Below the pieces are notes generated by a model, which saw only the letters and a program-made list of their open reading frames with translations, did no database searches and had not been told where the DNA came from. DNA of 64,000 bases from Patescibacteria group bacterium (GTDB taxonomy: Bacteria; Patescibacteria; Paceibacteria; UBA6257; 2-01-FULL-56-20): positions 248,001-312,000 of the forward strand of contig JAGXBC010000001.1 of the NCBI GenBank assembly GCA_018971305.1, written 5' to 3'. Shown here in pieces: positions 48,247 to 56,848 of the stretch. Numbering within the stretch: the first letter of the stretch is position 1; every line of letters starts with the position of its first letter. Position numbers and translations under genes: made by a program.

Positions 48247-48256
48247 ACGAAAAATC

Positions 48257-48328
48257 GCCTGGGTAGCTCAGTGGTAGAGCGCAGCCCTGAAGAGGCTGGC
48301 GTCCGGTGTTCGATTCACCGCCCAGGCA
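48257..48328 (+). tRNA. tRNA-Phe (GAA)
   Basis: Acceptor GCCTGGG / CCCAGGC with discriminator A; anticodon stem CAGCC / GGCTG and loop CTGAAGA (anticodon GAA); T arm CGGTG-TTCGATT-CACCG. CCA not encoded. Immediately followed by a terminator hairpin. Confidence 0.94.
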
Positions 48329-48338
48329 CAAAAATAAA

Positions 48339-48362
48339 AAACCGCCGATACGGCGGTTTTTT
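48339..48362. terminator. Bidirectional terminator between tRNA-Phe and rpsA
   Basis: ACCGCCG / CGGCGGT with loop ATA, flanked by AAAAA on one side and TTTTTT on the other, so it can terminate both tRNA-Phe (plus) and rpsA (minus). Confidence 0.85.
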
Positions 48363-48371
48363 AAATGGAGA

Positions 48372-49475
48372 CTACTTCTTCAATTTCAGAACAATTCTTT
48401 TTTCTTCGGGTTTTACCGAGTCAATTACGAATTTGTGTGGAGTGTCCGGGGTCAATGCCGCTTTCATTTCGTCGGCGCCGCCGAATTCCGAAATGTGTAT
48501 GAGCCCCTGGTGTCCGCCTTCCAGGTTAATAACCGCTCCGAATGGATTGAATTTATAGACGGTGCCGGAAATTTCTTGGCCGGCTTTGTATGATTCGCTT
48601 ATTCTTTCCCAAGGATTGGACTCCATGGCTTTAAGCGAAAGGAAAACCTTGCCCTCTTTAATGTCTACGATTTTTATTTTTATCTGGTCGTTAACTTTTA
48701 CTATCTCTTTAGGATTATCCACGAGGCGGTGGGCGAGCTCCGAAATATGGACCATGCCTTCAATGTCCGGGTTATCAACGAAGCGCACGAAAACTCCGAA
48801 GTCGGCGATGCCCGAAACCAATCCATCCACGACTTGCCCTACGGAATATTTGGACAATAATTCTTTGACGTTGGCCGAGAGAACTTCGCGTTCGGAAACT
48901 ATCAGTTTATTGCTCCGGGGATTCATATCTATGATCTTCACGCCTAATTCTTCGCCGATGAATTTTTTAAGTTCGTCTGCTATTTTTTGGCGATCGTTGT
49001 CCGTAACGCGGGGGTAGTGGTCAAGAGATAACTGCGAAACAGGCAGGAAAGCTTTAAGGTCTATGTCACCGACAGAGGTAGTAAGCCCTCCGGCGTTCGC
49101 TGCCAACACCTTTACTTTAATAACTTCGCCGATTTCCATGAGGTCTCCGACTTGTTGCCAGAGTTTTTGTTTTCCGGCTTCCGACAGAGAAAGTTCTATG
49201 TAGCCGTTCTCGCCGTCAACATTAACGATTTTTGCAGGGATTTTTGCTCCTACTTCCAGATTACGTAAAATTTCCCTGGCGTTTATGGCCTCAACTCCGA
49301 AGACAAGGCCGGTTCCGAATCTTCCTAAATCAAAGTAGGCCTCGCGGGGAAGTTTCTTGATAAGCGTCGCTTCCACGACGTTGCTTTCCCTCGGCCAATC
49401 TGCGGCTTGCAGCTCGTTCTTGATAGCCGTGGTCAGAGCCGAATCTATTTTGTCGTTTTGTTCTACTGTTGGCAT
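48372..49475 (-). CDS. rpsA: Ribosomal protein bS1-like, four S1 domains
   Basis: A 367-residue RNA-binding protein. Four S1 domains are visible: about 25-95 (LGRFGTGLVFGVEAINAREI), about 105-190 (IGEVIKVKVLAANAGGLTTS), about 205-280 (VGQVVDGLVSGIADFGVFVR) and about 290-365 (AGQEISGTVYKFNPFGAVIN). Repeated VHISELA / IHISEFG motifs are clear in domains 3 and 4. E. coli S1 has six domains; four is common in small genomes and in Firmicutes. It binds mRNA and helps initiation. It ends at a bidirectional terminator. Confidence 0.88.
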   Translation of the reverse strand: MPTVEQNDKIDSALTTAIKNELQAADWPRESNVVEATLIKKLPREAYFDLGRFGTGLVFGVEAINAREILRNLEVGAKIPAKIVNVDGENGYIELSLSEAGKQKLWQQVGDLMEIGEVIKVKVLAANAGGLTTSVGDIDLKAFLPVSQLSLDHYPRVTDNDRQKIADELKKFIGEELGVKIIDMNPRSNKLIVSEREVLSANVKELLSKYSVGQVVDGLVSGIADFGVFVRFVDNPDIEGMVHISELAHRLVDNPKEIVKVNDQIKIKIVDIKEGKVFLSLKAMESNPWERISESYKAGQEISGTVYKFNPFGAVINLEGGHQGLIHISEFGGADEMKAALTPDTPHKFVIDSVKPEEKRIVLKLKK

Positions 49476-49517
49476 TAGGGTTGATTATAGATATCTAAAC
49501 AAAAAAAGCAAGTTTTA

Positions 49518-49544
49518 TAAAAAAAGAAGCCCGGTTTGGGCTTC
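49518..49544 (-). terminator. Terminator of the HIT gene
   Basis: GAAGCCC / GGGCTTC (49526-49532 and 49538-49544) followed on the minus strand by TTTTTTT. Overlaps the HIT stop codon, leaving almost no 3' UTR. Confidence 0.85.
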
Positions 49545-50154
49545 AGATGTAGTAAGGCTTGAATCTTTCTACCGTTTCAGACCACAGTTGGCGGTCCAGT
49601 TCGGGGTCCATTGTCCGCCAATTGGCTCTCTCGGGTCGCCCGAGAGCTTTGGCCGCAACTATCCGCCAGTACATTGATTCTGCGGGAGGATTCCAGCAGA
49701 CCTGTGGTCCCTCGTCGTGTCCTATCCAAAAAAGATAGGGCCGCGGGTTTTTCTGATAAAGAGTTGCCAGTTTGCTTAGGGGATAAAAGGATTCTACTTC
49801 CGCGTTGGGAAAATCTTTGGCAATTGCTACGGAAGGTTTTATGTCGAAGGGTATTATATGAATATGGGCATGCGGTATTGTTTGTGCGACCTTACCATGC
49901 TCAACGATGGTAACTGGAGATTCATATTCGCATAAAGTTATAGTGGCAGCGGACAATACCATCAAGTCCAACTCTTCGTGGATAACTTTTTCGTCCAGAG
50001 CTCCGATACAGGGAACCTGCTCCTTGGGGAAAATAAGCGTGTAGCCGCCGTCAGTGATTTGTCCTAGGGTTGCAATTTGATGAAATCCTGGGCTCTCATA
50101 TATGTGTCGTTCTTCAAACTGAGTTCTGTCACAAAAAGCGCATGGTTTGTCCAT
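49543..50154 (-). CDS. HIT-family nucleotide hydrolase/transferase
   Basis: A 203-residue protein with the histidine triad HAHIHIIP in IPHAHIHIIPFDIKPSVAIA. N-terminal CAFCDRTQFEERHIYES holds a CxxC pair, and ESPVTIVEHGKVAQT is typical. HIT proteins act on nucleotide phosphates, such as Ap4A hydrolases or nucleotidyl transferases. The length is longer than minimal HIT proteins (about 120-140), with extra C-terminal YWRIVAAKALGRPERANWR. The Shine-Dalgarno AAGGGGTG precedes the ATG at 50154, and a promoter lies at 50188-50216. Confidence 0.88.
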   Translation of the reverse strand: MDKPCAFCDRTQFEERHIYESPGFHQIATLGQITDGGYTLIFPKEQVPCIGALDEKVIHEELDLMVLSAATITLCEYESPVTIVEHGKVAQTIPHAHIHIIPFDIKPSVAIAKDFPNAEVESFYPLSKLATLYQKNPRPYLFWIGHDEGPQVCWNPPAESMYWRIVAAKALGRPERANWRTMDPELDRQLWSETVERFKPYYI

Positions 50155-50187
50155 CTGGTCACCCCTTAAATTAATATCGCTGCCCGA

Positions 50188-50216
50188 AGTTTATGTTTTG
50201 CCCGTGTTTTTGTCAA
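50188..50216 (-). promoter_or_regulatory. Promoter of the HIT gene
   Basis: Minus strand: -35 TTGACA (50211-50216, perfect), 17-base spacer, -10 TAAACT (50188-50193). The leader of about 28 bases ends with AAGGGGTG. Confidence 0.65.
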
Positions 50217-50230
50217 TAAATAACCGGCTG

Positions 50231-50278
50231 CAGACAGAGTGGTATTTCCCTGTCTGCCGGGAAATAGGAACTGGCAGA
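50231..50278. repeat. Overlapping inverted repeats between divergent promoters
   Basis: Three mutually exclusive pairings: CAGACAG (50231-50237) / CTGTCTG (50250-50256); ATTTCCC (50244-50250) / GGGAAAT (50259-50265); TCTGCC (50253-50258) / GGCAGA (50273-50278). It lies upstream of both the HIT and the MBL promoters. Shares GTCTGCCG and ACTGGCAG half sites with the palindrome at 12488-12512. Confidence 0.55.
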
Positions 50279-50292
50279 TAATAAAAAAGACA

Positions 50293-50322
50293 TTGGCAAT
50301 TAAGGCGAATTTCTGCTAAAAT
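50293..50322 (+). promoter_or_regulatory. Promoter of the MBL-like gene, leaderless
   Basis: -35 TTGGCA (50293-50298), 18-base spacer, extended -10 TGC-TAAAAT (50317-50322); predicted start near 50329, three bases before the ATG. Confidence 0.7.
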
Positions 50323-50331
50323 ATATGAGAA

Positions 50332-50901
50332 ATGGTCATCAATTATTTGGGTAATGGCTCGTTCAGGTTGCAGAGCGGAGAAACATCGCTTCTCGTCAAT
50401 CCCGAAAACAACCGCTTCAAGGCGGATGTCGTTTTGCGCACTCTTTCACCGGTTGATTTGGCCAAAGACGAGAATGCCGCGCCGAACGAAATTTCTTTCG
50501 CCGGCGAATATGAAATAAAAGGAGTGGAGATAACTGGCATCGCGCTTCCCGAGGAATCCGGAGAAAAATTTTTGAAGACGGCCTATTCTGTTAAATGGGA
50601 AGATATCAAGCTGGCTTTCTTGGGGCATATGTCCAAGATGCCTTCGTCCGATATCATGGAGAGATTGGCCGAGCCGGATGTTTTGTTCTTGCCGGTCGGC
50701 GGCGGGCATTTTCTTTCTCCGGAACTTGCGGCGAAACTGGTGAAGCAGATTGAGCCGGCTTTTGTAATCCCGGATTTTTATAAAAGCCCCGCAGATTTTT
50801 TAAAGGCCATGGGCCAGAAGGCGGAGCCGCAGGAAAAATTGGTTTTTAAGAAAAAAGATCTGGAGAATTCTAAGAGCCAGGTTATTGTATTGAAAACATA
50901 A
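50332..50901 (+). CDS. Degenerate MBL-fold protein
   Basis: A 189-residue protein resembling the beta-lactamase-fold proteins common in Patescibacteria (UlaG-like): YLGNGSFRLQSGETSLLVNP, SFAGEYEIKGVEITGIALP, LAFLGHMSKMP and VLFLPVGGGHFLSPELAAKL fit the beta-alpha layout. The canonical HxHxDH metal motif is missing, so it is probably not an active hydrolase of the usual kind. The downstream neighbour is a single-TM protein and then gyrA. The start is fixed by an extended -10 promoter right before it. Confidence 0.7.
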   Translation: MVINYLGNGSFRLQSGETSLLVNPENNRFKADVVLRTLSPVDLAKDENAAPNEISFAGEYEIKGVEITGIALPEESGEKFLKTAYSVKWEDIKLAFLGHMSKMPSSDIMERLAEPDVLFLPVGGGHFLSPELAAKLVKQIEPAFVIPDFYKSPADFLKAMGQKAEPQEKLVFKKKDLENSKSQVIVLKT

Positions 50902-50918
50902 CGATATAAGATTAAAAA

Positions 50919-51248
50919 ATGGAAGATTTTTTGGGGAAAATTCAATCCGCGGACGAATCGACGAAAAGGCGCTGGATTATAATATGTACGATAGTCATTA
51001 TGGTTGTTATTCTGTATGTCTGGCTTGCCTACTTTAATAATCTGATGGCCAGCGTTTCCAATCAGGGGGAGAATATTGCCGATACGTCAGGCAGTCCGGC
51101 TGCAGCCCGTACGAGCAGCGGCTCGACGTTTTTACAATCTGTAAAAAATTCTCCGGCCTTCATCTACAATATTTTTACCAATAGCATCAGTTTCCTTGGC
51201 GGGATTCTACAATCACCGCGCGAATATATAGTTAAGCCGCCGCAATAA
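50919..51248 (+). CDS. Small single-TM protein upstream of gyrA
   Basis: A 109-residue protein with one central helix (IIICTIVIMVVILYVWLAYF), a short cytoplasmic N-terminus (MEDFLGKIQSADESTKRR) and an outside Ser/Ala-rich segment (SGSPAAARTSSGSTFLQSVK) ending with KPPQ. It lies 18 bases after the MBL-like gene and 4 bases before gyrA, so they are likely cotranscribed. Function unknown. Confidence 0.65.
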   Translation: MEDFLGKIQSADESTKRRWIIICTIVIMVVILYVWLAYFNNLMASVSNQGENIADTSGSPAAARTSSGSTFLQSVKNSPAFIYNIFTNSISFLGGILQSPREYIVKPPQ

Positions 51249-51252
51249 ACTT

Positions 51253-53691
51253 ATGTCTAACATCGAACCACGGGAAATAACAAAAGAGCTTAAGGAGTCG
51301 TATTTGGATTACGCCATGTCCGTGATAGTCTCGCGCGCCCTGCCCGACGTGCGCGACGGACTAAAACCGGTGCACAGGAGAATTCTCTGGGACATGTGGG
51401 ACAGCGGGCTCACGCATCTTTCCAAATTCAGAAAATCGGCGAACGTCATCGGTCAGGTTCTGGCTCGCTACCATCCGCACGGCGATGTTGCGGTTTACGA
51501 TGCCCTCGTGAGAATGGCCCAGGATTTTTCTTTGCGATATCCCCTGATAGACGGGCAGGGAAACTTCGGTTCCATCGACGGCGATTCGGCTGCCGCTTAC
51601 AGGTATACCGAGGCCAAACTCTCTAAAATATCAGAAGAGCTGCTTTTGGATATAGATAAAGAAACCGTGGAATGGCGGCCGAATTACGATGCAACACGCG
51701 AAGAGCCGTCTGTTTTGCCGGCCAAATTGCCGAATTTATTACTAAATGGTTCTTTGGGTATCGCGGTCGGTATGACCACGAATATCCCGCCGCATAATTT
51801 GACCGAAATTGCCGACGCGATTTTGTATCTGGCGGATAACTCCGATGCCACGAGCGAAGACCTTTTGAAATTTATTAAAGGACCGGACTTTCCTACTGGC
51901 GGTATAATTTTTGACGAAAAGGCGATTAAGGCCGCCTATGTTTCCGGCCGGGGAGGAATTACCACGCGAGCCAAGGCGGAAATAACAGAAAAAAAGAATA
52001 AGCAATTCGACATAGTTATTACCGAGATTCCTTATCAGGTGAACAAATCAGAGCTAATCAAGAAAATTGCCGAGCTTGCCCAAGATAAAAAGATAGACGG
52101 CATCCGCGATATCCGCGACGAATCCGACAGGGAAGGATTGCGTGTTGTGATCGAGCTCAAGAACAGCGTCCCGCCGCAGAAGATTTTGAATCAGCTTTAC
52201 AATCACACCGACCTGCAAAAAGATTTTCACCTCAATATGATTGCGCTTGTGAACGGAATTGAGCCGCAATTACTTTCGGTTAAAGACGTGCTCGCTGAAT
52301 ATCTCGGCCACAGGAAGAACGTCGTCAAAAGACGCACGCAATTTGACCTGAAGAAAGCCGAGGAGAGGGCCCATATTTTATCCGGTCTGCATAAAGCCCT
52401 TGGAGTTATAGATAAGGTCATCGCTACGATCAAAAAATCCAAAGACCGTGAGGATGCCCACATAAACCTTGTAAAAATTTTCAAACTTTCGGATATTCAG
52501 GCGACGGCGATATTGGAGATGAAACTGCAAACCTTAGCGGCTCTGGAGCGCGAGAAGATTGAGGCGGAACTAAAAGAAAAGCTGGAAATAATTAAGGAGC
52601 TGAACTTGATATTAAAAAGCCCGGCTAGAATTTTGAAGATAATAAAAGACGAGATAAGCGAGCTCAAAGAAAAGTATGGCGACGATAGGCGTACGCACGT
52701 CGTTGCCACGCCGCTCAAGGCCTTCCACGACGAGGATTTAATTCCGGAAGAAGACGCCATAGTAACTTTCTCCGCCGGCGGTTATATCAAACGTCTGCCG
52801 CCGGATACTTTCCGGGCCCAGAAGCGGGGCGGCAAGGGGCTAATCGGTTCGGAAGTTTCCGAAGAAGATGTACTTTCTCAGTTTTTCAGCGCCAAAACCC
52901 ACGACAATCTGCTTTTCTTTACCGACAAGGGCCGAGTTTTTCAGACCAAGGTTTACGAGATACCCCCGGCAAGCCGTGTGTCCAAGGGCCGCGCCATACA
53001 CAATTTCTTGGAGATACCGACAGACGAAAATGTTAGCGCGATTATCAGTTATTCAGAAAAAAAGGAAAAAACAAAAGAAAAAAGTTTCCTGATTATGGCT
53101 ACGCAGAAAGGGCTTATCAAAAAAACAACGCTTGAAGATTTTATGAACATCCGCCGCACCGGAATTATCGCCATCGCTCTTAAAAAGGGAGATATTTTGA
53201 AATGGGTCCGACTCTCCGGCGGCAGCGACCAGATCATGATAACCACTAAGCTTGGCCAATCAATAAGATTTGAAGAGAAGCAGATCAGAGCTATGGGGCG
53301 AACGGCAGCTGGCGTTCGGGCAGTGAGATTGAAGAAAGACGATGAAGTCGCCGGTTTTGATATAATTGAAGAGTCAAGATTAAAGGGACAAGATACGAGA
53401 TTATTGGTTGTTATGACTAACGGTTTCGCCAAGCAAACGCCGCTCAAGGAATATAAAATTCAGCATCGCGGCGGTTCCGGCATAAAAACCGCGAAGATAA
53501 CGGCTAAAACCGGTCCGCTCGTGTCCGCACATGTAATTGGCGAAGAAAAAGAGATATTCGCGCTCTCTGCCAAGGGACAGATGATCCGAACTAATTTGGA
53601 GAGCGTAAGAAAAACAGGACGTTCGGCCCAGGGGGTGAAAATTATGAACTTGAAGGCCGGGGATAAGCTGGCGGGGACCGTAATTATATAA
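51253..53691 (+). CDS. gyrA: DNA gyrase subunit A
   Basis: Breaks and rejoins DNA in the type II topoisomerase. The N-terminal part reads ALPDVRDGLKPVHRRILWDM and the active-site tyrosine is in DSAAAYRYTEAKLSKISEEL. The C-terminal half contains beta-pinwheel repeats and a GyrA-box-like motif QKRGGKG in FRAQKRGGKGLIGS (consensus QRRGGKG), favouring gyrase over topoisomerase IV; related repeats are in GRTAAGVRAV and GRSAQGVKIM. At 812 residues it is normal. Stop is followed by a short gap of inverted repeats and the solute-binding protein gene. gyrB is not in the window. Confidence 0.94.
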   Translation: MSNIEPREITKELKESYLDYAMSVIVSRALPDVRDGLKPVHRRILWDMWDSGLTHLSKFRKSANVIGQVLARYHPHGDVAVYDALVRMAQDFSLRYPLIDGQGNFGSIDGDSAAAYRYTEAKLSKISEELLLDIDKETVEWRPNYDATREEPSVLPAKLPNLLLNGSLGIAVGMTTNIPPHNLTEIADAILYLADNSDATSEDLLKFIKGPDFPTGGIIFDEKAIKAAYVSGRGGITTRAKAEITEKKNKQFDIVITEIPYQVNKSELIKKIAELAQDKKIDGIRDIRDESDREGLRVVIELKNSVPPQKILNQLYNHTDLQKDFHLNMIALVNGIEPQLLSVKDVLAEYLGHRKNVVKRRTQFDLKKAEERAHILSGLHKALGVIDKVIATIKKSKDREDAHINLVKIFKLSDIQATAILEMKLQTLAALEREKIEAELKEKLEIIKELNLILKSPARILKIIKDEISELKEKYGDDRRTHVVATPLKAFHDEDLIPEEDAIVTFSAGGYIKRLPPDTFRAQKRGGKGLIGSEVSEEDVLSQFFSAKTHDNLLFFTDKGRVFQTKVYEIPPASRVSKGRAIHNFLEIPTDENVSAIISYSEKKEKTKEKSFLIMATQKGLIKKTTLEDFMNIRRTGIIAIALKKGDILKWVRLSGGSDQIMITTKLGQSIRFEEKQIRAMGRTAAGVRAVRLKKDDEVAGFDIIEESRLKGQDTRLLVVMTNGFAKQTPLKEYKIQHRGGSGIKTAKITAKTGPLVSAHVIGEEKEIFALSAKGQMIRTNLESVRKTGRSAQGVKIMNLKAGDKLAGTVII

Positions 53692-53746
53692 AAAGCCGAT
53701 TAGCTGGTTAGCTATCACGCTATCAAGCTGTAGGGCTGATAAGCTA

Positions 53747-55030
53747 ATGAAGTTTTCCAAAAAACAAATAATCATTATAGCTGGAGGAGCAGTTTTATCT
53801 ATTGTTTTAATCTATTTAGTTGCCGCAAATATCCGTCCCAAGCCCACCGTGGGGCCAAGTTTGACTTTGAATCTTTGGGGATTGGACGATAAATCCGCAA
53901 TGTCCAAAATCATCGGCGGCTATCAAAAACTTAGGCCGACAGTTAAAGTAAATTACCAGCAATTCTCTCCTGCCGATTACGAAAACCAGCTTCTTGAAGC
54001 GATGGCTTCCGGCCAGAGCCCGGATATCTTCTATATCGGCAACCATGGCGTACCCAAGAGTTTAGACAGAATTGTCGCCGTGAGTCCGACACAGTTTAAT
54101 TTATCGGGCATACGGTCATTATTCCCGGCGGCCGTTGAGCAGGATTTTGTGCAGAACGGAACGATTTACGCCTTGCCCTTGTATATGGATACAATGGCTC
54201 TCATATATAACAAGGATTATTTCAATCAGGCGGCGATTGTTTATCCTCCGAAGACCTGGAACGATTTCCAAAACGATGTGAAGATTCTCAGGGTTATCAG
54301 TCCGAACGGGCAAATTGCCCGCGCTGGAGCCGCACTCGGCGGTTCGGAAAAAACTGTTGATGCCGGCGTGGACTTAATCAATCTCCTGATGCTGCAGAAC
54401 GGAACGCAGATGATACCGAGCAACTTCCAGGGTTACACCCCACAGGGTTTTGGCGACTCGGGCTTGGCGGCATTCAATTTTTATCTGCAGTTTGTTAACA
54501 GCACTTCTCCTTATTACACTTGGAACGAGGGGCAGGGCAATTCCTTAGACAGCTTTGCCGGCGGCAAGACGGCGATGATTCTTAACTATCAATCGGCCAT
54601 TTCCGTTATCCAGAGTAAGGGTCCTTATATAAATCTGGCCGTTGCGCCGATGCCTCAGCCGACCGGTGCAAAACTTGATGTCAATTATCCTCGCTATTAT
54701 GGCCTTGTTGTTTCCAAGCTCAGTAAAGCAACGAGTTGGGCCTGGGATTTTGTAATTTACGCGTCTACAAACGAGAGCGCGCAACAAGCTTATTTAGGAG
54801 CAACCGGCAGGCCGCCGGCGCTACTTTCGCTTATCAATGCCGACTTGAATGATTTGAATTTGGGGGTTTTTGCCAAGCAGGCGCTTACCGCCCGCTCCTG
54901 GTATATACCGGATGATACTAAAGTTGAAGACAGCTTCAACTCGGCGATAGAGAATGTTCTTAGCGGCAAGATAAATTCCAAGGTTGCTCTTGATCAAGTG
55001 GGAGGAGCAATAGGGCAATTATTGAAATAA
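53747..55030 (+). CDS. Family 1 extracellular solute-binding protein
   Basis: A 427-residue protein with an N-terminal anchor (IIIIAGGAVLSIVLIYLVAA) and a periplasmic-binding fold. The start of the mature part LTLNLWGLDDKSAMSKIIGG and the phrases QLLEAMASGQSPDIFYIGNH and YALPLYMDTMALIYNKDYFN match sugar-binding proteins of the ABC transporter family 1. There is no lipobox cysteine, so it is tethered by the helix. No ABC permease or ATPase is adjacent, so a partner is missing from the window or it serves a surface-binding role. It lies between gyrA and the pilin block. Confidence 0.85.
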   Translation: MKFSKKQIIIIAGGAVLSIVLIYLVAANIRPKPTVGPSLTLNLWGLDDKSAMSKIIGGYQKLRPTVKVNYQQFSPADYENQLLEAMASGQSPDIFYIGNHGVPKSLDRIVAVSPTQFNLSGIRSLFPAAVEQDFVQNGTIYALPLYMDTMALIYNKDYFNQAAIVYPPKTWNDFQNDVKILRVISPNGQIARAGAALGGSEKTVDAGVDLINLLMLQNGTQMIPSNFQGYTPQGFGDSGLAAFNFYLQFVNSTSPYYTWNEGQGNSLDSFAGGKTAMILNYQSAISVIQSKGPYINLAVAPMPQPTGAKLDVNYPRYYGLVVSKLSKATSWAWDFVIYASTNESAQQAYLGATGRPPALLSLINADLNDLNLGVFAKQALTARSWYIPDDTKVEDSFNSAIENVLSGKINSKVALDQVGGAIGQLLK

Positions 55031-55066
55031 CAAAACGCATAACCCTGAACACCGATAATTAAGCCG

Positions 55067-56845
55067 ATGAAAAAATTTTATATTCTATGTTCTATGGTTG
55101 GCGTTCTGCTGTTGTCGGCCGGTTTTGTATTTTCTGTTCAGTTGGCCAATGCCCAAAGCTGCGGCAATGGCAATTTCTGCAGTATCACTGTTCAGTTGGG
55201 AGCTCCCAGCCAAAGCGTTTCGTCTGGTGGGGAATTTCTTAGCTTCACTGCGACTGTCTCGTGGAATGATGCCAGCTATATTGATTCTAATAATAACTAT
55301 TGCGGTTCGGGAAATTATTCGTATTGTAGCCAGGGAAACTCCGTGAGCGTAGTCCTCGCCCAATCGACAGGTTCCGGTTATACGGTTGTAAACAGTAATT
55401 CCGTTACGCTCGTTGCCACTGGGAGCACTAATCAAGCCACGACATTTTTCAGCGCGAATGTTCCATTATCTTCAACTGCCACGACGGCTTCATTCGTAGT
55501 AATAGTATTGCCCTCCGGTGCAACCATTCCGGCAGTAGGCAGTAGTATAAGCGTATCATCTCCTTCAAGTAATGTTGTGTCCGTATCTATCCCGGCAGCC
55601 AATACCTATACGTATTGTATAGATACGAAAAGTTGTATCCTCGGCGATGGCGGCGCCGGTTGTCCAACTTCCACTACCTGTCCTAATGGGTGCAATGGAA
55701 CTTACGATACGCAAGCAGATTGCGTATCAAGTAATGGTGGCGGCACAGTCTCCTCAAATTTATGCCCTGCTACCTATTACGAGCAATGCAATGCCAACTC
55801 AAGCGGCGGGAATTCGTGTATGACGTCAAGCGATTGCAACGACTCAAGCAAATGCTTCTCCTGCGATACTACTTCGAATTTCTCCGATTCAAGCTGTAAT
55901 ACTTCTTGCGCGGTTTCGGGAACCGGCAGCACGAGCGGGGCATTTTACTCTTGCCCCGCTAACGGCACATGCAATTTTTATACAAGCTTGGCCGTTTGTA
56001 ACGCCATCTGTAGTGGAACATGCAGTGGGCCGTTTAGTTCTGGATGCAACGGCAGTTTGTCGTCGTATACCTTTTGCATAGATACACAGAGTTGCGTTGT
56101 CGGCGATGGCGGTGCCGGTTGTCCAACTTCCACTACCTGTCCAAATGGGTGTAATGGAACTTATGATACGCAAGCAGATTGCGTATCAAGCAATGGTGGC
56201 AGTAGTGGTTATGGATACCAAGATGCTAGTGGGAAATGCTTCAGTACGCTATCGGATTGTACGAATGGCGGGTCTGGCGGATGTGTGCCGTGCGCATCGT
56301 CTTGTGTTGACGGTTCTGATTGCACGATTGGCAGCTCTGGCGGCACTACCGCAACCGGCTGCGCATCTTTTACAGCTCAATCGGGATGCGAGGCCGCCGG
56401 TTGTTCGTGGAGTGGTAGTTCCTGTACCAGTCCCAGCACAACACCGCCATCGCTCAGCGGCATTCAGATGCCGGCGCTCTGGCCGACCGGATATTGGGCA
56501 CCGACCGGGCTTTTATCCTGCAATAATACAAAAAACTCGGATAATACCATTAAGCTTAACTGCACCAGTTTGGCCGACCTAATGCAAACCTTGTTGAATA
56601 TCCTTTCTTTCGCCATGACTATCGCCATATTCGTTTTAGCTCCTATATTTTTCGCTTGGGGGGGCATAATGATAATGATTGCCGGAGCATCGCCCGATAA
56701 ATTCGCGACCGGAAAGAAAATTTTAACGGGAACTATAATCGGCGTTGTTATTGTGCTCGCTTCTTACCTTATCGTCAGTACCTTCGTTAGTGCACTCGGC
56801 ATACTTTGTGTCGGTGGTTTCAGTAGCGGGTCGTGCCCGTTATAG
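55067..56845 (+). CDS. Cys-rich exported protein with C-terminal TrbC/VirB2-like membrane hairpin
   Basis: A 592-residue protein with a signal peptide (MVGVLLLSAGFVFSVQLANA), a beta-rich domain (about 25-185), a Cys-rich region (about 185-490) and a C-terminal pilin-like hairpin (about 510-590): LMQTLLNILSFAMTIAIFVL, IIMIAGASPDKFATG-like loop, then LTGTIIGVVIVLASYLIVST. The Cys-rich region contains a nearly exact duplication of about 45 residues (CIDTKSCILGDGGAGCPTS and CIDTQSCVVGDGGAGCPTS). The last residues are SSGSCPL. It starts the plus-strand pilin block and is 3 bases from the next gene. Probably a large surface-exposed pilus or adhesin subunit; function inferred. Confidence 0.72.
   Translation: MKKFYILCSMVGVLLLSAGFVFSVQLANAQSCGNGNFCSITVQLGAPSQSVSSGGEFLSFTATVSWNDASYIDSNNNYCGSGNYSYCSQGNSVSVVLAQSTGSGYTVVNSNSVTLVATGSTNQATTFFSANVPLSSTATTASFVVIVLPSGATIPAVGSSISVSSPSSNVVSVSIPAANTYTYCIDTKSCILGDGGAGCPTSTTCPNGCNGTYDTQADCVSSNGGGTVSSNLCPATYYEQCNANSSGGNSCMTSSDCNDSSKCFSCDTTSNFSDSSCNTSCAVSGTGSTSGAFYSCPANGTCNFYTSLAVCNAICSGTCSGPFSSGCNGSLSSYTFCIDTQSCVVGDGGAGCPTSTTCPNGCNGTYDTQADCVSSNGGSSGYGYQDASGKCFSTLSDCTNGGSGGCVPCASSCVDGSDCTIGSSGGTTATGCASFTAQSGCEAAGCSWSGSSCTSPSTTPPSLSGIQMPALWPTGYWAPTGLLSCNNTKNSDNTIKLNCTSLADLMQTLLNILSFAMTIAIFVLAPIFFAWGGIMIMIAGASPDKFATGKKILTGTIIGVVIVLASYLIVSTFVSALGILCVGGFSSGSCPL
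55632..55741 (+). repeat. Internal duplication, copy 1, in the 592-aa gene
   Basis: About 104-110 bases almost identical to 56101-56210, with about six differences by eye. Encodes the C-x(4)-C GDGGAGCPTSTTCPNGCNGT unit. Confidence 0.9.
56101..56210 (+). repeat. Internal duplication, copy 2, in the 592-aa gene
   Basis: Partner of 55632-55741, same orientation, offset 469 bases. High identity at the DNA level points to recent duplication or conversion, as most changes are silent. Confidence 0.9.
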
Positions 56846-56848
56846 CTT

